Assembly (NCBI RefSeq): GCF_018294505.1
Contig: NC_057814.1
Coordinates: 298,699,379-298,763,378, forward strand
DNA length: 64,000 nt
Source of the DNA: Triticum aestivum
Taxonomy: Eukaryota; Streptophyta; Magnoliopsida; Poales; Poaceae
Reading direction: 5' to 3'
Of this stretch, positions 22,301 to 32,691 are shown one piece after another. Positions within the stretch are counted from its first letter, which is position 1; each line of letters begins with the position of its first letter. The position numbers and the translations under genes were made by a program. The notes beneath the pieces are model-generated. The model had not been told where the DNA came from. It was given only the letters and a program-made list of their open reading frames with translations, and did no database searches.

Positions 22301-22830
22301 GTCCGGTGGGTCCCCGCTGTCAGGTGGAGGAATAATTATTTTGCGCGTAATAAGGAGGGACTTCCTTGCGGCTGCCGTGGACCCAGCTGTCAGCCTCTCC
22401 ACGTACAGTCCACGTCCGATGGAAGGCGTTCCTTGACCACGTTGACCACGCCGCGCCGAGAGCACCAGGGCGGTGGACGGCGGCGAGGCCTAGGAAGGGG
22501 ACGACGCGGAGCCGGGGAAGATGCGGCAGTGGATGCACACGCGGAGAGGAGTACGAGGGTTCACTGGTTCGGCTGCGCTGCCGTCGCCGCAGAATAACAT
22601 GGGGTGTGGGTGAGTGGAGGGATGGCCTGGCCAGTGGTGGGAGTAGTAGGGGCGGTGAGGCCTCCGCGGCAGCACAGCCGGCCACGGGAGGCAGGAGCAG
22701 GCGGCACGACCGGCGCTGCTTTGGGCGGCTGGAGCAAGAAGACCAGAGGTTGAAGAAGCACGACAGCCGTTGGATGGACATCGTACGGTCACTGCAGCTA
22801 GAATCGTTTATATTGAGTAAGTTGACAAAG
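22300..22830 (+). repeat. GC-rich dispersed repeat unit, copy A
   Basis: Contains ggaggaataattattttgcg, CCACGTACAGTCCACGTCC, TTGACCACGTTGACCACGCC, then a GC-rich block ending TGGATGGACATCGTACGGTC. Near-identical units lie at 44630-45130 (B) and 45410-45890 (C), with a diverged one at 46610-46890 (D). Open frames inside it are not conserved between copies, so I call no gene. Confidence 0.75.
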
Positions 22831-22919
22831 CCCTTGGTATGTCAACTTAGTAGGCCCACATGTCAGCTTCCGAAACGGTGCGCCCCAGATGTCAGGGGGA
22901 GGAATCATTTTTTGGGCGG

Positions 22920-23998
22920 GTGAAGCTAGAATATCTGAGATTGAAGAAGAAGCACGGCATCCGTTGGATGGACATCCAACGGCCACTGCTGCTAGAACCG
23001 TGTGTTGACTATAAGTTGACAAAGCCTTGCATACGCGTCAACTCTGTTTTTTTAGGGGACGCGTCAACTTAGTAAGGCCAGAAGTGTGTGGCAGAGAACT
23101 TATAGCCCATTTGAGATTTGTAAGAATGTGTAGCCCATTTTTGAATTCTAATGGTATTTACTACAGCCCATTTACAGTTTGTTAAAAGTACAGCCCTTTT
23201 CAACCAACCGTTCAAAACAGAATTCAATAAAATTTCCAACATTTTGATGGGATCCGAAATATTTTTATCCCGAAATTTCTAGTCAGATTAAATACAATTT
23301 CAATATAAATTTATATTACGTAAAAATCCAACGAAACATTGCGCTCGCAACAATTAATGAAATTAAAATTTTCAATATCCAAAAATAATATTTTAAAAAG
23401 TAATCACGTGTCTGGTGCATTTTTTCATAGTTACTGCCCAGTTTTTATAATTACATCCCATTTATTATTTCTTAAAGCCCAGTTTCTTGTTAAGCCTAAT
23501 GCATCCCTCCTAGGAAAGATTTGCAGCCCAGCGGGGCGGAGAATAACAACTTGACCTTGCCTGGGTATTCCTAAAAATAGTATAGCTGGGCTAGCCATTT
23601 TCAGCTTGAAAAAAATTAATATCTGGGCTGGATATCTGGCTTGGGCTAGACGGGCCACAACCCGCCCAGTTAATACCTGCAGCGATGTTTTCGTTGTTGT
23701 TCAGAGGAGAAAAATTAATATCCGGGCTAAACATCGAAAAACTCTGCAGTGCTCACACCTCAAAAACACAAATACTGCTCGAGCTGGTTGGTCCCAGCTG
23801 TCGGCCGCTTCTTGTGCAATTCTCTCGTTTATTGACTACTACATAGGTTGACAATGGTGTGGGACCATGATGTCAGGAAACCAGGAGGAAGCAAAATAAA
23901 TTATAGTTATATATATATAATAAGGAGGCACTTGCGTACGTGAGGCTATAGACCTGGTGGGTCCCCATTGTCATTCTCTCCAAGTAAAGTCATCTCCT
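22920..23998 (+). repeat. AT-rich repeat segment, related to 46000-46640
   Basis: No gene. The phrase 'agcccattt' recurs several times (23106-23190). The blocks gggctagacgggccac, ctcgagctggttggtccc and ttgtgcaattctctcg have counterparts in the same order at 46410-46540, so this belongs to the same duplicated segment as 21261-22830. Confidence 0.65.
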
Positions 23999-24187
23999 CG
24001 CCCGCGCGCGCTTTCCGCCCGAAACAGTCAGCGCCGGCCTCCCCACTTCCCAGTGCAGGCGATTGCTCCACCTTCAAACGACACAAGTGCCGTCCGTCCG
24101 TCCATCTGCCGCCCACATTAATGATACAGGGATGCCGAGGCGGCTACTCCGGTGCCACGCGTCCGTCCCTCCACCCGCCCACCATTG

Positions 24188-24197
24188 CTATATAAAC
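24188..24197 (+). promoter_or_regulatory. TATA box upstream of the 24269 gene
   Basis: CTATATAAAC is followed by a GC-rich leader and an ATG about 75 bases on, a normal core-promoter spacing for a plant gene with a short leader. Confidence 0.6.
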
Positions 24198-24268
24198 TGC
24201 TGCGCCGGCCATAGCCGCAGTCATCCGCATCCGTTCCCTTTCTCCTGTCCACACCACTACTGCCCACC

Positions 24269-25099
24269 ATGGCTTCCTCGCGCTCCAGCGCTCTTCGGGA
24301 CGGGCAGACGACGGACCATAAGGAGATGGCAGCCATGGCTGCCGACTGGCTGGCCGGGAGGCAGCCGGAGGATGACGACGTCCCAATGGAGAACATGGTA
24401 GTCGACGATCCGGCACCAACCCCCTCCTCCGCGCCATCCTCGCCGGTGCATTGCACCATGACCATCGGCGTGGCCCGTGCCCAATATATGGACAGGGTGA
24501 GGCAGATGCGTGAGGAGCAGTTCCGGGAGGCGCAGGCCGACGCCGCCTACAACCACCATATCCTCCAAGAGCACCTGCACGCAGAGGAGCAGATCGCCGC
24601 GGAGCGGGCGGAGCAGGAGGCGCTGCTCGACTCGAACCGCTCCGCCCGCAAGGGCCGCCTCGAGCGCTGGCGGTACCGCATGCGGGTGGCGGAGGCTGCG
24701 TCCGCCTACAAAGATGCTAGCAAAGAGGGCGATGAAGCGGGCGAGGCGTTGTTTGGCGAGACCAAGGACGAGGCAGAGGACAATGCCGGCTCCGACGAGT
24801 CCCCGCTCCACTGGCGTCGACGAGGCCCTGCTCCGCCGAGGCCCCGTGACGCCAACAACGAGGCAGAGGACACCGCCGGCTCCGCCGAGGCCCCGCCCCG
24901 CGAAACAATGAGGCAGAGGACATCGCCGGCTCAGCCGAGGCCGCCCCCTGCCGGCAACGTGGGGGAGGATTTCCACCGCTCTGCTGAGGCGCCGCCCGCC
25001 GACAACAAGACAGAAGACATCGCCGGCTCCGCCGAGGCCCCGCCCCGTTGCCAACGAGGCCGCGCCACACAGAAAACGAGGAAGAGTAGAACACGGTAG
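24269..25099 (+). CDS. Uncharacterised acidic/helical protein with C-terminal repeats
   Basis: A single open frame of 276 residues starting MASSRSSALRDGQTTDHKEM; the ATG is the first after the TATA box. Residues about 20-60 are acidic and Pro-rich. Residues about 70-150 are a charged helix rich in Glu, Gln and Arg (QMREEQFREAQADAAYNHH, EERAEQE-like), probably a coiled coil. From about residue 160 a ~57-bp DNA repeat encodes EAEDTAGSAEAPPR-type units; one unit is read in a different frame (RQRTSPAQPR). There is no signal peptide, membrane segment or known domain. I do not recognise the family. TATA box, uninterrupted frame and codon bias support a real gene; it could also be a gene fragment carried by the neighbouring repeats. 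Confidence 0.55.
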   Translation: MASSRSSALRDGQTTDHKEMAAMAADWLAGRQPEDDDVPMENMVVDDPAPTPSSAPSSPVHCTMTIGVARAQYMDRVRQMREEQFREAQADAAYNHHILQEHLHAEEQIAAERAEQEALLDSNRSARKGRLERWRYRMRVAEAASAYKDASKEGDEAGEALFGETKDEAEDNAGSDESPLHWRRRGPAPPRPRDANNEAEDTAGSAEAPPRETMRQRTSPAQPRPPPAGNVGEDFHRSAEAPPADNKTEDIAGSAEAPPRCQRGRATQKTRKSRTR

Positions 25100-25244
25100 G
25101 TCGCCGCCACTCGGGTCCAAGTAAGGCCACCGCTGCTACCCTCCGGTTGAAGCCAAGCTAGGCGGGTTGACCATTGACGGCCAGTTAGCTTCTTGGCGGC
25201 GACGTGGAGTCGGAGAGCTGCGCTGGAGAAGAACGCTCCTTCTA

Positions 25245-25326
25245 CTTAACTGCTGGTGCAGTTGGCTGACTGACACGTGGGCCCAACAGGCCACATGTCA
25301 GTTACGCAACTACACCTGCAGTTAAG
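25245..25326. repeat. 82-bp imperfect hairpin
   Basis: Arms of about 38 bp (CTTAACTGCtGGTGcAGTTG against the reverse complement of the right side) meet at a CACGTGGGCCC...GGCCACATGT apex. It lies in the 3' flank of the 24269 gene. It could be a small MITE or a foldback; no clear target duplication was seen. Confidence 0.6.
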
Positions 25327-25589
25327 TCACTGAAGCTTATGTTCGGCTCAGTGGGACACAAGTGGGTAGCTTCGGTTAATTAATTATACCTCAAGCGCAC
25401 CCCTTTTTAGTTGAAGAATGTATGAAATGTAATGAAATCCGGCATGTTTATATGAAATCCGACCGTGTATGAATGAATTTATTTCTATTAGTTCGAATTC
25501 CTGTATCACTGGCATTGGATGAACATGCAAAACAATACTTACTAGCATTATTCCCAGGGTGATCACCTCGTTTGCAGCAGTTTCACATG

Positions 25590-25678
25590 TACTCCCTCCG
25601 GTCTTTTCTAGTCGTGCATACAAGTTTTGTCTGCAGTCAAAGTATCTCGGTTGCAAGTAAAAAGGAACATAAGGAGTA
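25590..25678. mobile_element. Diverged Stowaway-like MITE
   Basis: TA-flanked 89-bp element with ends CTCCCTCCGGTCTTTT and, on the other strand, CTCCTTATGTTCCTTT. Ends are imperfect but pair over about 30 bases. Confidence 0.55.
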
Positions 25679-26033
25679 CAAAGAGTTTGAGCAGCTTTTT
25701 AGCGTTTCTGTACATTGCAATCAAACACACAGGCCTGGCAATTCATAGAGAACATTCGAAACAATCGATGATTATGCATCTCAGTGACTCACATGTCAGA
25801 GGCAATATTTACTTCACAACTAAAGAATAAAGAAAAAATTGATCGACGCAGCTGACAGCAAAGGGCGTCCCATTCGAAAATATCAAACGCATGTCTTGCT
25901 AAAATCAATGAGCAAAATTTGACAAGGTTGTCCCATTCCAAAATATCAAATGCCTACGATTGTGGAATGGGCAGGGTTTGCCATCAGTTCAGACATTGAC
26001 ATGGCACCTCGTGCTAAATAAACCAGCTGTTCT
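25679..26033. other. Non-coding stretch with a short direct repeat
   Basis: No gene seen. GTCCCATTCsAAAATATCAAA occurs at about 25867 and 25929. Confidence 0.6.
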
Positions 26034-27871
26034 TTTTGTGCAGTTCCACATAAATCAACCAAATTCGCACGTAGCTTGTATGATTTCTCCCTTATATGTT
26101 GCAACGCCTTGAACTTATCGGCACCTCTTTTCTTGTGGTGGAAATGAATGATTCAATGTATTCATGAACATTTCGTGCAATTCCCATTGAAATCAAGCTG
26201 AGCACCCCTGTTTGCACAAATACAAAAAAGTGATTAGTATAAAGCAAACTGTACTATGAATTGACAGTTTCAACAGGCACATACATGGTCCATGTAGAGC
26301 ACACTTTTAGAAAAATGGAACTCACCAGAAAGAATCCTAGAACAACATTGTACTGATGCATCACAGCAAAAAAATGGAGATTTGTCAGTCCTTCTAAGCT
26401 GAAGTTAGTTTGGTCTTGTGGGGAGTAATGTAACCATCCTTCAACTGCTCCTTCTGATGAGAAGATAGACAGGGCTTCTTCATCCTGGCATAATCGGAAC
26501 TAGTAACTTCACGTACTCCATATTCTTCTTCAGAGGAAGATGATCCTGTTGTGCAAAGACAAGAGGGCTACTAAATGCTAGCATCCCTATTTGCTCGAAA
26601 AAAAGGAAAGGAAATATTTAAAACAGCACAGATGAAGCACATCTCAAGGACAATACCACTTTTTCATGACAGTATCTAAATAGTAGCACAACACCAATAG
26701 AGATGACAAAGCTCAATCATATGGATGAAATCAGTGGGCGAGTACCAACCTTTGTCAGGAGGCTTATTGTGTAGAGCATACAGATGAAGCACTTCTCCGG
26801 AACCATCTGTTGCTATCTACGGTGGTGGCCATGCTTACTATATACTCCTCGATTAGTTTAATGTTTCCAACATCTTCTTGTGCAGTTCCACTAAAATATA
26901 TGGTATCTTAAAAGAAGATCCCTGTTTGCACAAGTAGAGATAGTTACATATTACATTATGAGTGGCATCAAATCAGTGGCAAAACAATTGCTCGTTCCAG
27001 CCATAGCAATAAATTAAGATGCAAAACAATATCATTACTTGTGTCATCACAGTTCCAGTGCTTCATTACAGCACCGGGAGTTGAATTTTGTTTTTCTTCC
27101 GCTTGTTCTTCCCCTTCATCACTTAGTTCAATAACAGACAAGCTTCGCCTTCAATGTAAGATTTGGCATGTCAATTAGGGAGCACAAGTATAGTACTAAA
27201 CTTAATTTTCTGATGAAAGTGGCAAAATACAGGCCAGCAGTTGTGTAATATCCTTATCTTACCTCAATGGGATATTACGGTGCACATACAGATTGGAAGT
27301 CTTGTCTCCATTTGTGCAGTTCACAAAAATCAAGCAACATTATCATACAAGTAGCACAGCATATGAAAGCACACTGCAGAATCATGTGAAAGAAGGCTAG
27401 TACTGACCTCTCATGATGCGGAATTCGAACAACTCACAAGAAGAAGATCTGAACCAAATTCGCCTTAACAGATAGGAAGTAAGATCTCCTCTTGTGCAGT
27501 TCCACTAAGATCAAGCAATCAAGCAACGTTGTCGGTGTGACATTTTGGTTGAACTGCACAAAACACTCTTAAAACAAAAGTGTTTAGTGCAGTGCAACAA
27601 AAGGTCACAATGGCAACGAGGTGAAGTAGATAACCCTGTTTACACAGAGGTGCAAAGGAAACAATTAGTGGTCAATAACGGTGGATGACACAGAAGCCAA
27701 CAGAAAGAAGCATCTACCTTATCTAAATGGGAAAGAAAGCAAGACAGTAGCATTTCTCAAACGGTGGCATTGATTAATATTAACATAGAGATTATATTAA
27801 CAATAAAATTCGTTAAACATGTAATTTGCTTTTAACTGTGGCATTGCATCAGTTTTCCAACATCATTATTA

Positions 27872-28181
27872 GAGGGTGTTTGTTTACAGGGACATTTTGG
27901 TGTAGGGACTAAAAAACTCCGTGTCAGTCCCATCTAAACCAAACAGGAGGGACTTTTAGGGACTAAAAGTGGGCATTTGGGACTAAAGAAAGAAGACCCC
28001 GAGGGAGTCTTTTTGGGACTTTTTCCAACAGTTGCCCCTGCCACGCATCGCACCTTGTCTCTATTAGTTCATTACTAGGCGTAACATGGTCTTTTAGGAT
28101 GTCATTTAATAACCTCTAGTCCATGTTTAGTCCCTGGAACCAAGCAGGTAGGGACTAGGGAGTTTTTAACCAAACAGGGCT
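27872..28181. mobile_element. Tourist/Harbinger-like MITE
   Basis: 310 bp flanked by TTA (27869-27871 and 28182-28184), with terminal GAGGGTGTTTG and, on the other strand, AGCCCTGTTTG. Internal GGGACTAAAA-type motifs and the TTA duplication fit the Tourist group. Confidence 0.65.
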
Positions 28182-28431
28182 TTAGATTAACAACAGCTAA
28201 TGAGTTGCAAAGGATAGTGGACGCACCAGCACCATGTGCATCTACCGATGTACTGTGGCCATGCACAGTCTGTTGCAACAAAGAACAAACAACCAAGGAG
28301 CATATTTGTGTTGGTCCCAGTTTTGTTATCTTTAGACACCTTTCCCTATGTGAGCGCAGCAAATCTAGTCCTGCTCAAACTCTACAGCCTTGTCCCTTCC
28401 TTTCCTTTTTGAACTAGTACTTTCGCCCCTT

Positions 28432-28655
28432 CCTTTCCTCTTTGAACCACGTCCTAGATTTATGCGATACAACTTTCCCCACTACTTTCCCCCATTCCTT
28501 TCCTCTTTGAACCACGTCCTAGATTCATGCTATACAACTTTCCCCCTTTATTTCCTCTTTGAACCACGTCCTAGATTCATGCTATATACAACTTTTCCCA
28601 GTACTTTCCCCCACTCCTTTCCTCTTTGAACCACGTCCTAGATTCATGGTGTACA
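28432..28655 (+). repeat. Tandem repeat, four copies of about 60 bp
   Basis: TTTCCTCTTTGAACCACGTC followed by CTAGATTCATGCTATACAAC recurs at about 28435, 28500, 28550 and 28618. Confidence 0.85.
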
Positions 28656-28926
28656 TGCAGCTAGAGCAATGCATGTGGAGTAAGTAAATTATACCTTAAG
28701 GTTCTTGGGGCGTGGTTCGGTGGGCGACGGGACGGCGGCGAAGAAGAAGGGGTCGGAGGCCCTCCCGCGCCGCCGCTGGGTGGAAAGTGAACAACTGCGC
28801 CGGTAGTCCCTCGCCGACGGCGACAGCGTTAAGCCTCCTTCCCTTCCCGGCGGACGGATCCTGCCGGCTCTTTGAGCAGTAGTGAGGGGAGAGAGAGGCC
28901 AACGAAGTCTTGTTTAGATCTGGAGT

Positions 28927-29027
28927 GGGCGAGAGAGTGTGAAGAGAGCAACTACAAGCACCGAGGCTCCAGCGGGAGAGGGCGAGAGAGTGTGAAGAGA
29001 GCAACTACAAGCGCTGAGGCTCCAGCG
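28927..29027 (-). repeat. 53-bp tandem duplication in the leader of the decayed gene
   Basis: GGGCGAGAGAGTGTGAAGAG through GGCTCCAGCG is present at 28927 and 28980. The same leader phrase occurs once at 31736 in the paralogous locus. Confidence 0.8.
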
Positions 29028-29079
29028 TGTATATATATACTGGAGAGAGAGTGTGAAGCGTGGAAACCCTAGAAAACAT

Positions 29080-29640
29080 TTTGACCAGTCAAAGAATCCT
29101 CCTGGCTTAAATTATGCTCAAGTGTAGTTATCGAACCCGAGACCTCAAGTTTGATGAGCGAACAGGCTAACCAGGTACACAACCCTCCCGTTATGTTCAA
29201 CAAGAGGGAAATAACCTTTTATACATTCCTGCATTCCTGTGACAAGCATGCCGTGTTTTTTTTGTGTGTGGGAGTCATTGGGATTTCAATCATAATCGTG
29301 TCATGTGGCTTTGGTGGTAAGACTATCCACAGTGGTGCAGAAATAATGCAGCCTTAGTCACCTTACCTCTCTCCACGTAGTACGTTGGGTCCCACTAGTC
29401 AGAGAGTGAAACAAACAAATTAATAAGAAAAATTAAAAGCGCCAGTGATATATCTTACCTCACACATCTCGCTACTGCTCGGGAACACTATCCAATTGAT
29501 CCCTCTGTTCGCTCACGTACTATTTTAAGTGAATCCTTATTATAACATGCACACAAATTTTGGGCACTTGTATTCGACTTAAGTCAGTGTGCCACCGTAT
29601 CTCGTATACTTACTACTCCCTCCGTCTAGGTGTAATAAGT
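29080..29640. other. Non-coding stretch
   Basis: No gene seen. On the minus strand, 29115-29170 contains GGTCTCGGGTTCGATAAC, which resembles a tRNA B box but has no tRNA fold around it. Confidence 0.5.
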
Positions 29641-29668
29641 CACGTTAGAAGGTGCAACGGGACCAAGG

Positions 29669-29706
29669 TGCGTGCGTGTGCGTGTGTGCGTGTGTGTGTG
29701 TGTGTT
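29669..29706 (+). repeat. GT/GC microsatellite
   Basis: Alternating gtgcgtgcgtgtgcgtgtgt-type run. Confidence 0.9.
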
Positions 29707-29991
29707 TAACAGCATGTGTGTGTTAGAGAGAGCGACAGATCGACCTACTCCTACAGAGAGATGTGTAGTGTACGATTTTAGCCGCGAGAGTTGGTGCATC
29801 CTCTCGTTTCCGGGCGTGTCCGGTAGGGACATGCGGACTGCTGCCACGCCCGCTCCTGACCAGCCTAGCCCACCCAAAGCCCCTCCATCGCCCGCGCGCG
29901 CTTCCCACCCGAAACGGTCAGCGCCGCTCCAAAGAATCGGTGCCAGATTCATGCCCGGACAGAGCGGACGCGACCTCCACTGGCGCAAGAG

Positions 29992-30110
29992 TGATGGTTG
30001 CTTCGTCCGTCCAACTTACTGTTGGGTCCATGTGATTTGACGACTCATTGGTCTTTATTACTGAGGTGGTAGGACTGCTGGATGTCCCACGCGTTCGGCG
30101 AAAGGAGGTA
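29992..30110. promoter_or_regulatory. Shared upstream module, copy 1
   Basis: GCTTCGTCCGTCCAACTTAC then GTGATTTGACGACTCATT (30032-30049), then a GGATGTCCCACGCGTTCGGC-like block. Three other copies lie upstream of minus-strand genes (48328, 51793, 53778). Here it sits about 1 kb upstream of the decayed gene ending at 29041. It may be a promoter module or simply a small repeat. Confidence 0.5.
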
Positions 30111-30240
30111 CTACTACTAGATTACAATTTTCTCCATTCTTACAGCGGAGGCATGCAAGAGCAGTGAAAACACGCAGGCTCAGTGATTACATGGCCCACC
30201 TCACACTATCACCGTGCAACACCTAACTCTTTACATAGTA

Positions 30241-30877
30241 CTCCCTCCGTTCCTAAATATTACTAGATGAGTCCCCGTGCGTTGCCGCGGAACAGCGGTA
30301 TATCTCTCTGCGCAAAATTATCGATTTCATAGAACTAAAAAAGAACTCTATAACCGCATGACAAATGTGGTAGCCAAACTAAATAAACTCCCATCATCAT
30401 TTAGATCATCCCATGTAAGGAAAAAAGATAAGCCAACTCCTACTGCATAATAGGATTATATTTTTCTTTTTGACATGTTAATGGGACTTAAAAGCTCACT
30501 TACATGCATGCTACCGGTGCATGCTTGCATGCAGACATGTTGATGTGATTTAAAACCCACTCACATGCATGTGCCACGGTATTTCTACATGCTTGCATGT
30601 GGCTTAGTGTGGAGCCTCTCAACGTCTAGATCAGACGGCTATTATGGACTTATTTACTTCATCTAACGGCTACATCAATTTTGATGATGTGGCTCAAGGA
30701 GAGGATAGAGAATTCCTAGTAGTGGGGGCTAGCTATTACTAGTAGATAAGTCTTTGTAGAGATTCCACTACATACGGAACAAAATGAATGAATCTGCACT
30801 TAAAATGCATCTATATACATCCGCATGTGGTTCATGGTGAAATCTCTACAAAGACTTATATTTAGGAATGGAGGAAG
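30241..30877. mobile_element. Stowaway MITE (Thalos-like) split by another insertion
   Basis: CTCCCTCCGTTCCTAAATAT at the left and AATATAAGTCTTTGTAGAG-type text at the right (read from the other strand) are the two ends of a ~160-bp Stowaway. TA duplicates at 30239-30240 and 30878-30879. The body is interrupted at 30267-30733. Confidence 0.8.
30267..30733. mobile_element. 467-bp insertion with a 9-bp target duplication
   Basis: TATTACTAG occurs at 30258-30266 and 30734-30742, immediately flanking the insert. Nine base pairs is the Mutator-superfamily duplication size. Terminal inverted repeats are weak (ATGAGTCCCC against GCTAGCCCCC). The left part has CCCGTGCGTTGCCGCGGAAC; a similar ccgtgcgttgc phrase occurs reversed at about 48636-48648. 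Confidence 0.6.
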
Positions 30878-31032
30878 TACTAGTATAGTGCGTACTGTAA
30901 TTTATCAGCGAGATAAATTTGTACATGTATCTTGCGTCCAAGGTTGCCCGTTGCAACATTTCATCAAATACAAAGGAGACTAACATGCATGCTATTGCAT
31001 CTCAATGATTGACAGATCATAGCAAATATGTA

Positions 31033-31130
31033 CTCCCTCCGTTCCAAAATAAGTGTCTCAACTTTGTGCAAACTTTAGTACAAAGTTGTACTACTACTAA
31101 AGTTGACACTTATTTTGGAACAGAGGCAGC
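31033..31130. mobile_element. Stowaway MITE
   Basis: CTCCCTCCGTTCCAAAATAA at the left and a matching inverted right end (TTATTTTGGAACAGAGGCAG), with TA before and near the end. The whole element folds on itself. Confidence 0.85.
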
Positions 31131-31157
31131 TAAAGAAAAAAATGATCCATGCAGTCC

Positions 31158-31808
31158 CTAGCCCTTGAACCGTGAACCCTGACCAGGCTTCAATTTGCTG
31201 GCAACGTTCGAGCTTCCTAATAAATGAAGTTTGCAACCGCTTGACCATCGGATCATTTTGTGTAGTTTCACCAAAATCGAGATGAGCATCCCTGTGGATA
31301 AGAAATTGAAGAAGCGTGATTGGAATAAGATTACTGGGACTAGTTGATGAGACATAAACTCATGAGAAATACAGTACGTAGAAGCTAGTAGAGGTATGTG
31401 CGGGGCAAAGAAGTAGAGAAATATCCATAGGGAGTGATGTGGGCAGCTGGAGCAGTGGTGCAAGCCGGCTGTAAAGGGAGTTGTACCTGAGGGACGTAGC
31501 TCAACCTTGAGGAGGGCGGCGGGAGGCGGCAACTGCCCACGTCGCGGCAGTGAGCAAGGGACGAAGGCAACCTCACCGGCTTTGTGAGAGAGAACGGCGG
31601 GGACCCCTGATCGGGACGTGCCGACAGTGGGTTTTCGACGTCGGCGACGGCCACCGCATCTACACTAAGCATCCATCCCTTCCCCAAGCGGACATGATCC
31701 GTCGGGATGTTAGAGATGTGGCCACAGTCGTTTTGTGCGAGAGAGTGTGAAGAGAGCAACCCCAGCAAGCAACCGTGTAGGCTGGCCCGTCCTGACTATG
31801 TATATAGT
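31158..31808 (-). pseudogene. Paralogue of the decayed minus-strand gene (5' part)
   Basis: TATA-like CACTATATAC on the minus strand at about 31798-31808 precedes a leader with GTTGCTCTCTTCACACTCTC (shared with 28930-29005). An ATG at 31675-31673 begins a 63-codon frame (MLSVDAVAVADVENPLSARP) ending at a donor CCTCAG|GTACAACT near 31486. A second exon follows an AG about 31292 and reads GDAHLDFGETTQNDPMVKRL, then LERCQQIEAW, to about 31160. The two exons do not join in phase as read, so either the splice site is misplaced or a base is lost. No later exons are seen before the MITE at 31033-31130. Function unknown. Confidence 0.4.
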
Positions 31809-32079
31809 GGAGCGGTTTCCTTTTCTCTCCATATGAACCTATCATATTGCGTACGTGCCACTGAAGAAAAAAACTTTATTTATAAATGGTGTGGCACCTA
31901 CTACTCGTTCTCCTATAACCTTGCGCTTGGCATCTCCAAAATATTAACCTTGCGATTGGCTCTTCGCCTCTTTGGGAAGTCGAGCAATAATGGTAGTGCA
32001 GTATATCTCGTTCTGGCTATATGAGACCGAATGAATTGCTGCACGTCCACCACGTGGGCGAGGGTCGAGGGGCGAGGGA

Positions 32080-32258
32080 GAGTGCTACATACGGAGCAAA
32101 ATGAGTGAATCTACACTCCAAAATACGTCTATATACATCAGTGTTTGGAGTATGTACTAGTAGTTCATATTGAAATCTACTAAAGGACATATATATTCCA
32201 AACAATATGATATAATCTCTATAACCAAGGTAGTAGGGACGAGGAGTAAACGGAGGGA
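32080..32258. mobile_element. Degenerate Stowaway-like remnant
   Basis: CTACATACGGAGCAAAATGA with gtctatatacat inside and AACGGAGGGAGT at the right end. The left CTCCCTCC end is missing. Confidence 0.5.
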
Positions 32259-32282
32259 GTTGTAAATTTTTCTCCTTGTCAT

Positions 32283-32412
32283 GCGAGCCACCGCGCGCAT
32301 GGGCGAGGGAGCGGGCGTAAGGCGGAGCAAGCTTCACCTCATCCTGCGAGCCACCGCGCCCGTGGGCGGGGGAGACGGCGTACTAAGCAAGCTTGTCCTC
32401 GTTCTGCGAGTT
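32283..32412 (+). repeat. GC-rich tandem duplication, about 62-bp unit
   Basis: GCGAGCCACCGCGCrCrTGG ... GCAAGCTT.. CCTC is present twice, with a partial third start at 32404. Confidence 0.7.
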
Positions 32413-32691
32413 GACGGGACACATCAAAAGTACTCCAGTGTATAGAGCCTTGCCTCTAAGGTAGGCCCCACATGGTTTGCCTTTTTTTATCATAACACGT
32501 CAAGTCGCAATTTGTTTGTTCACCCGTGGTAGACGATCCTCCCTCCACCAAGTGGACAGCCAGTACACGTGCCAAATTACCATGTGGGCTGCCTTTTTCA
32601 TACAGAAATGAGCTCCACCGTGTACCCGTGCGGGTGTGGTTGGGAAAGAGACGGGAGTACGTGCGCCGTGCATGCACCTCTTCTCTTCGTG

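Larger units (their letters stand above)
26034..29041 (-). pseudogene. Decayed B3-like gene with repeated exons
   Basis: On the minus strand there is a TATA run (about 29026-29041), a leader with a 53-bp tandem duplication, and an exon ending CTTAAG|GTATAA at 28695. Further pieces read as 26921-26750 (SGTAQEDVGNIKLIEEYIV, then EVLHLYALHNKPPDK in another frame) and 26545-26326 (SSSSEEEYGVREVTSSDYA, then HFFAVMHQYNVVLGFF in another frame). The latter recalls the first strand of a plant B3/REM DNA-binding domain. Donor and acceptor bases fit GT-AG, and PPDK|GSSSS joins in phase. Compared with the paralogue at 31158-31808, the start codon region is changed (atggatgctta to aaggaggctta), and stops and frame changes interrupt the exons. 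A Tourist-like MITE and tandem repeats lie in the introns. The B3 call is tentative. Confidence 0.45.

Noticed and set aside
24257..25120. 287-codon minus-strand frame opposite the 24269 gene
   Set aside because: Shadow of the GC-rich plus-strand ORF and its repeats; no start context or TATA on that strand.
29115..29170. tRNA-like B box on the minus strand
   Set aside because: Only the GGTTCGAT-type box is present; no cloverleaf or A box at the right distance.
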